A stretch of DNA of 64,000 nt, taken from Takakia lepidozioides. Lineage: Eukaryota > Streptophyta > Takakiopsida > Takakiales > Takakiaceae. Within the stretch, counting starts at the first letter, position 1, and each line of letters opens with the position of its first letter. A program made the translations under genes and the position numbers. Below the pieces are notes generated by a model, which was given only the letters and a program-made list of their open reading frames with translations, made no database searches and was not told the origin of the DNA. Positions 58,567 to 64,000 of this stretch are shown piece by piece. Location of the stretch: assembly GCA_030704615.1 (NCBI GenBank), contig CM060731.1, forward strand, positions 20,644,001 through 20,708,000. Reading direction: 5' to 3'.

Positions 58567-59376
58567 ACGTCCGGGGAGAACCGGCAGCCAGTTACATGCT
58601 AGCCGACTGAATTCCAGAATTTCCGAATGAAATATGAAACCTGAGGAAATGGATCCGAGGGAAAAAATGGCCCAAGTGGAAATCAACCGGTGCCCTACTT
58701 TTAGGAAGGATATTTGCCTTTCCATTTCATTACAGACAGGAAATCTGCCTTAGTTGGCAAGGCCTGGACGGATTCCGGCCCTTCTTATATTACAAAAAAT
58801 GGAAATGGCCGTCGAAGTCCACCACATGGCAGAAATCCAACGTGCCAGGCCGGGTTACATCCAAGGAAGGGCGTTTAGGTGAAAAAATATTGAACTCAAA
58901 GAGGGCGGGCCGCGGGCAAACCCTACTAAGTCTGGACGTTGCTCTCGCAGCCCCAGCCCCACGCCAGCTTGCACTCGCTGCCTGCTATCACAGCTCACCT
59001 GTCCACGCGGGTTCAATTCTTGGCCTCCATGTGGTTTGAAGGCATTGACAGGTCCAACTTCTATAAGGATACAATGTTCTTCACTTGTTTGAATTGCTTA
59101 AAACTGGTTGTGATTATTTATTATTATTATTATTTACTTATTGTTGTGCATTTGACACTTGTGTTGTCAACCGGTTGATATTTATAAGGGCCGAATTTAT
59201 AGCTGAACACAAAATAAATCATTAGGAATATTACCGGTTGTAAAGAAATTATCTCGGAAATTGACCGGGTATAGTTACCACTAAGGGGCAGCAACCGACT
59301 GCCCAACCCACTTAGCCGATTGCTGCTGGGAATGAGCAGCTACTGGCTGGTTCAACTGAAATTATTTCCCGGACGC
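58567..59376. mobile_element. Mutator-type MITE
   Basis: An 810-bp insertion flanked by the 12-bp duplication tggtacagagca (58555-58566 and 59377-59388); copy 1 has a single ttggtacagagcatatacg. The termini share the inverted motif GTCCGGG (acgtccggggag on the left, gcgtccgggaaat from the right). The duplication length suggests the Mutator superfamily. The interior is non-coding, with several accggttg motifs. Confidence 0.75.
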
Positions 59377-59410
59377 TGGTACAGAGCACATACGTATACG
59401 AAAATACTGC

Positions 59411-59676
59411 CATGCCGGGGCTGCACCGGCATGAACATTATATTCCTCGGCAAAAATGGAGAAAACTTTAGGCGCGATTGGAGATCAATCTTCGAATATC
59501 GCCCAAATGTGGCCTTCCCCTATACATAAAAGCAACCCCACTTACTCGGTTTGAAGCATCCAGTGCGCACGAGTCATCAGGAGCATTTCCTTCGAGCGTT
59601 GATAGAGACGATAGAGACGTTCGTTCTCTACTTCTCGTCTGCAGCATTTCCGTAGTCCCTCGTGAGGCAAAGAAGC
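59411..59676 (+). promoter_or_regulatory. promoter and 5' UTR of PR-10 copy b
   Basis: Between about 59411 and 59530 the sequence differs from the corresponding part of copy a (14216-14590), although both flanks match. A TATA-like tatacataaaag lies at 59521-59532, about 145 bp before the start codon. A matching TATA element is not evident in copy a. The 5' UTR from cccacttactcggtttgaag onward is shared with copy a. Confidence 0.5.
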
Positions 59677-60334
59677 ATGGCGAAAACTTTGGAATCGAGG
59701 GAAGTGCTCCCGGTTGCTCCCGAGCGTCTGTGGGCTGTGTCCAAGCACTCCGATACAGTGTTGCCCAAGCTGATCCCTCAGTTGTTCGCGAAAATCGTAC
59801 ATAGCGAGGGTAATGGCGGGGCGGGCACCCTTCGTACCGTTACTTTGGGGCCTGGTACCAGATCTTCCTCAGATCTTCCTCTATGCCCCTTTGGACTTGT
59901 CCATTATCATGAAATCGTGACAGACGCGTGTGCCTGATATGCAGTCTATAGCCATTGAGTCGAATTTTCTAGTGTTAGAACGAGTGGATCGATGTGTAAG
60001 GTGTTGTCTAAGTACTTAATGAATTTGTATCCTCTTTGTGTGTGTAGTCGTGCCAGGAAACGTGACAGTGAAGGAACGTGTTGAGGTTTTTGACGAAGCC
60101 ACCAAGACCGTGGTTTACTCCACGATAGAGGGAGATCCTAGGTACAGCTCCTTCAAGTCTACCGTAAAGTATCTCCCCGGACCAACGGCTGGCACCACCG
60201 AGGCAATTTGGACTGCAGAGTACACAGCCGCTGCGGCTGAGGCTCCCCCTCCCGAGGAGCTGAAAAATACTGCACAGACCGTGTTTAAAGCTCTTGCCGC
60301 CTTTGCCAGTGAGAATCCGGACTTTGCTGCTTAG
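59677..60334 (+). CDS. PR-10 / Bet v 1-fold protein, copy b
   Basis: Two exons, 59677-59854 and 60048-60334, encode 154 residues with the same phase-1 junction as copy a. About ten residues differ (for example Ala2 for Val2, Arg17 for Leu17, Lys31 for Met31, and Phe in place of Leu or Tyr near the C-terminus). The glycine-rich loop GNGGAG and the C-terminal amphipathic helix are kept. The intron is 193 bp. No disabling change is seen, so both duplicates may work. Its upstream region differs from copy a, which would allow different expression. Confidence 0.85.
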
Positions 60335-61620
60335 AGCTTGCCACAGTCTGATCCGGTTTCGTGATCTAAGTTAAGTACTGCAGAAACAAGACGCATAGTT
60401 CATAAGGCCGCGTGTTTTCTTGTCGTACTGGGTAAGTGTCACTCTTTTGGTTGGGTTCTATGGATTTGTACGATAGCTCTAAATTATCCAGCCAAATGTT
60501 CATGTAGATACAGGTTTGACAAATGTAATCCCGCATAGATCACTAGTGAGTGTTTGATCTGCAGATCTGAAAGCTACCCACTTGCTGGTTGGCTGGTGTT
60601 GAAACTCCTTGTCCAATCTCAATGTGTTGTAGTTGAATTTTCCTAGCATTCGCAATAAACGGTTTTGTTACACGTATGTTTACTATTGTATGTCACCACA
60701 ATTGAGGCGGGGTCATGGCTTTCATTGAATGGCTTGGAGATTATAGTCAGGAGTACAGTAAGTACTCATTCGACGTCGAGCGGATCCTCAACGAGACAAA
60801 AGTTTATGTTTGTCGATCACGTCAGATGTCATCTATCTTCGAATGTGAATCTCATACGTTTACGGTATCATGCTTGAGGTCGGACCCCCTTGATTAAGTA
60901 TCTGGAAATACAGGTCAGACCACTGAAACAGTTGTTCTGTATTCAAGCGCTTGGCAGACGTTTTGTATATAAGTGGATGGGATAATGTCAATCAAGGCAT
61001 ATTGAGGACTTGATCACGGACCTGGAAGTATATGCAGTGGCATGATGACCTTGCTGAACCAGATACAACTTGAACCTGCCACTAGTTTTCATCTACTTTT
61101 TCCTCAGAGCAACAGGCAACTTTCAATGGCCTACATGTAGCCTAGAAGCTCCCGACTCCTGGCAGCAGGATGATAGCCCACGGTTGATCACTTCTAGTAA
61201 CTAAGCCTGACACTTGATTCTTTTTCTTGTTTTATCCGGATTCCGGAATGAGTGCAATTTCCACAGCTAAGCTGCCTGCACTGAAATGAAAGAACCTGGG
61301 AGCTACAAGTAGGACGAACGGTGGCACATTCTGGCTCCAGGGGCTGTCTGACTCACTGCAATCACTTACATACCAGGGCAAAGCAGAGGACTTACAACAT
61401 TTGGGGGATGCCGGTTTCCACAGATGGGTCAGAATCTACATAGGAATGAAGAAAGAGATATCCGGGGAAAGTAACTGAAAATATATTAGGCCTGATACGG
61501 TATACCGCCATCTAAATTTCTGCGTATATTATGAGGGAGCTGCCATTCATGCGACAGTCAGCCGGTGGTCAACCGGTGAGGCCAGACTTCTTTTTTATTT
61601 TTATTTTTAAAGAACAGGGG
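60335..61620 (+). repeat. segmental duplication copy 2, right piece
   Basis: Matches 15610-16960 closely, from the PR-10 3' UTR (ctgatccggtttcgtgatct) to gtgaggccagacttctt. Differences are small indels and the lack of the 74-bp segment present at 15833. A minor ORF shared by both copies (about 16041-16230 and 60715-60897) shifts frame between them and is not supported as a gene. Confidence 0.8.
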
Positions 61621-64000
61621 ACAGAGGCCCTGGAACTTTATTGGCTCTATCCCACAAGGTTAGATTGTGGAGAACGGAGAACTAGGCTTAGGGGGAAGGG
61701 GAGGTGGTCAGCGGGCAAGATGAAGGCGCTCCGCTCACAACATAAACAGAAAGTTAGAAGAGCATAATAGTAATAATTTTCCAAAAACAGAATGTCGAAA
61801 AAGCTTCAGCTGCTTGCTGTAACTTGTTCTTAAGATCCTCCGCGCTCCTGCTTTTTTCTCTCTCTTGCAGATCTATGCTGCCTTGACCATCCCACTGCTT
61901 CCTTCTTGATCCCCATCTCTTTAATCGTTTTTGGTCACGAAGCAGATCCTTCCCTTATCACCCTCGATGGCACGAGTCTGTTTTATACATGTACTGGTGA
62001 TGCTCAAAAACATGTTATTATATCAAAAGTCACATCAGGATTCAGGTATGGAATATCAAATAGTTTTTGCATCCTCCATGCTACTATGGCCTACTACATG
62101 GTAACAAGGGTGTTCTCCAAATTAATGTATGACCTTATTCCATCTTTTTATTTAATTTGAAATAATCCATAAATTTGGTAGAGCCCAAAAACAAAAACCA
62201 GGTCTAGGCGGGTAATATTGTGAGTCATGAGGCTATCCCCCCAAAAATTACGTCGAACGGGTTTCATATGATCAAGATATGGCCAAATAGACTTAATTTG
62301 GATCATCATAACAAATTAAAATGAAGTCTCAATGTAGAGCATACGTTAACACTATATTTATTTTAATAATGTGAAATCCACACATTCCACACGTGACAAG
62401 GTAGTAGGGTTTGAGCCCTAAACTAGAAGTGACACAAAGAGTAAAAGGGTCAAAACATTCAAAAGGTTCAAGATTCAAGAAGTTCAAAAGGTTGGCAATT
62501 AGGTGCAACGCGTTTAGGTTGGGACTTGAGCGTTTTCATCTATCTTCCAGGTGGTACAAAGCTATGAAGGCAGCTTGTCCATCTTGCAAAATGTGGGCTC
62601 TTCCTGTTATTGTCAAGTGCTTTCATAATACTCACCGCGACATATGGGCTCAACAAGATGTGGTGTCATGGAGTGCGATGTTCACACTATACTAAATGGG
62701 ATAAATCTAAAGAGAACTGAATACAATGGAATTGAATGTGATAAAACTGAAGGGAACTATACATAATGGAAGTCATTCTGATAAAAGTGAGAGAAAATCA
62801 ATATATGAATTGAGACGTTTGTTTTGTTTTGTAGAGTTGAGATGTCCCAAACTGCCCAAACTGCGGGGCCCCACCCTGAGTGCTTGGTACCGTTGGAAAG
62901 CCCTCGATGAGGAGGGATGCAGTGACTTGGTGTCATGATTTTTGGACTTGCGGTGTGGGAGATGTGGAATTTCAAGTACTTTGGGTCGCTAGAAATTCGC
63001 AAAGTGGGCTCTCCTGGGACAATGGTTGGAGCCTCGACATGAGATATATCATTAATGATTTGATGTATTACTACTCAAAAAAAAATAAAAAATTGGGCTT
63101 TCTTGAACAATGATTGGATTACTCAATAAATTCATGGAAAACAATAAATTGAAGCTACCCTATGAGGAGATATGGACATTAGAGTTGGTCATTTTGTTGT
63201 TCATTCATGTACCACACATTTCTTTGTAACTAAACAAACATCCACCTTCATTTTAGTATATCGATTTCAATTCTTCACACATGGACATCGACATAGGGGA
63301 CACACTTGCATACATAAGGGATTGGACTTGGGACTAGACACTTGGGCCAACCGCACAGGCTACCCTAGTGAATACAATGGAACTGAAGAGATAATTCTGA
63401 AGGGAACTGAATATGATAGAACTGAAGGGATGAATATGAAGGGAACTTAATAGGATAGAACTGAAAGGATAAATTTGAAAAGAATTGCATACGATAAAAC
63501 TGAAGGGATAAATCTGAACGGAACTGAATATAATGATATTACAACACTCACCAAGTTATGAATGAAGGGTATCAATAGAGGGGTGAGAATCTAGAGTATA
63601 TTGAAAATGGCTATTTATTGGGGAAGTAAGATCTTGATAGGTAGGTATTAACTGGGAAAGGTACATCAGGAGAAAACAATGAACACGCGTGGTCTCTCCT
63701 TAGGGAGGAGCCAATAAAACGATTGGGCTTCATCCCCTTTCCAAAAGAAAAAAAAAAGTCAACTCGAGGGGGAGGAATGAGACGTCAACTGGAGACATAA
63801 ATGTAGCTTTATGAAAGGGAAATCTAAAGCACAATCCTTTGAATCGCAAAGCTGAAGAGGGCCAAGTAGTTTCAACTTTCTCGTCCTTCTCCTTCTCCTC
63901 TTTGCTGCGGAATATTCTCCTCTTGAGCTTCCTGCAGACTCTCTATCTTTATACTTCTTCTGCTTACCGGGCAGTGCCTCCTTTCTCATCCTCATGGTTG
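61621..64000. other. right edge, no supported gene
   Basis: 61718-61835 is a fragment of repeat R1 (atgaaggcgctccgctcaca, cagctgcttgctgtaacttg). The rest contains short ORFs without domains, AT-rich stretches, and the tandem repeat listed separately. Sequence near 61850-62050 (for example cttctttaatcg and atgctcaaaaacatgttatt) gives no interpretable product. Confidence 0.45.
63367..63534 (+). repeat. degenerate minisatellite
   Basis: About four copies of a unit near 40 bp on the pattern aactgaagggataaatctga then agggaactgaatatgataga. Two more diverged units occur at about 62700-62770 (gataaatctaaagagaactg), so the array once may have been longer or is dispersed. Confidence 0.65.

Overview
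The window is nuclear DNA of a streptophyte, most likely a seed-free land plant with a large, transposon-packed genome. Three things support this: a 22-exon plant-type villin gene, two PR-10/Bet v 1-fold genes carrying that family's usual single intron, and deeply nested Ty3, Mutator, CACTA, SINE and MITE insertions. The species cannot be fixed from the sequence alone.

Left part (1-21 kb). A tRNA-Arg(ACG) gene at 586-658 is followed by a complete villin gene at 2218-12051. All 22 coding exons could be placed in frame, giving 942 residues; two introns have GC donors, one exon is only 20 nt, and a SINE with a 16-bp target duplication sits in the last intron. A PR-10 gene (14735-15609) follows, inside a block that recurs in direct orientation at about 49.3-61.6 kb around a second PR-10 gene (59677-60334). 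The second copy of the block is inflated by a CACTA element, a SINE, two TIR elements and other insertions.

Centre (21.1-42.3 kb). This is the most unusual part. A Ty3-type LTR retrotransposon (element A, 21100-42284, target duplication ggca) carries gag, protease, a C5-cytosine DNA methyltransferase with the main catalytic motifs, reverse transcriptase, RNase H, and an integrase ending in a PHD finger. Between its protease and methyltransferase lies a 9.95-kb Mutator-like DNA transposon (26985-36934) flanked by a 12-bp duplication. That transposon has two divergent genes. One is a transposase with a C-terminal SWIM zinc finger. The other is an eight-exon gene whose C-terminus resembles a beta-class amino (N6-adenine/N4-cytosine) DNA methyltransferase. 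Two unrelated mobile elements, one inside the other, thus each carry their own methyltransferase-like gene. Both copies are decayed. In element A every in-frame stop that can be placed is TAG or TGA, at positions compatible with CAG or CGA, as expected from deamination of methylated cytosine.

Right part (42.3-64 kb). A second Ty3 element on the minus strand (element B, about 44118-49220) has one LTR, an initiator-Met PBS and a nearly intact gag-pol, but no recognisable 3' LTR. A 4.5-kb non-coding CACTA element (49477-53981), a second SINE copy, an inverted copy of a dispersed repeat, two smaller TIR elements and the second PR-10 gene follow. The last 2.5 kb hold no gene I can support.
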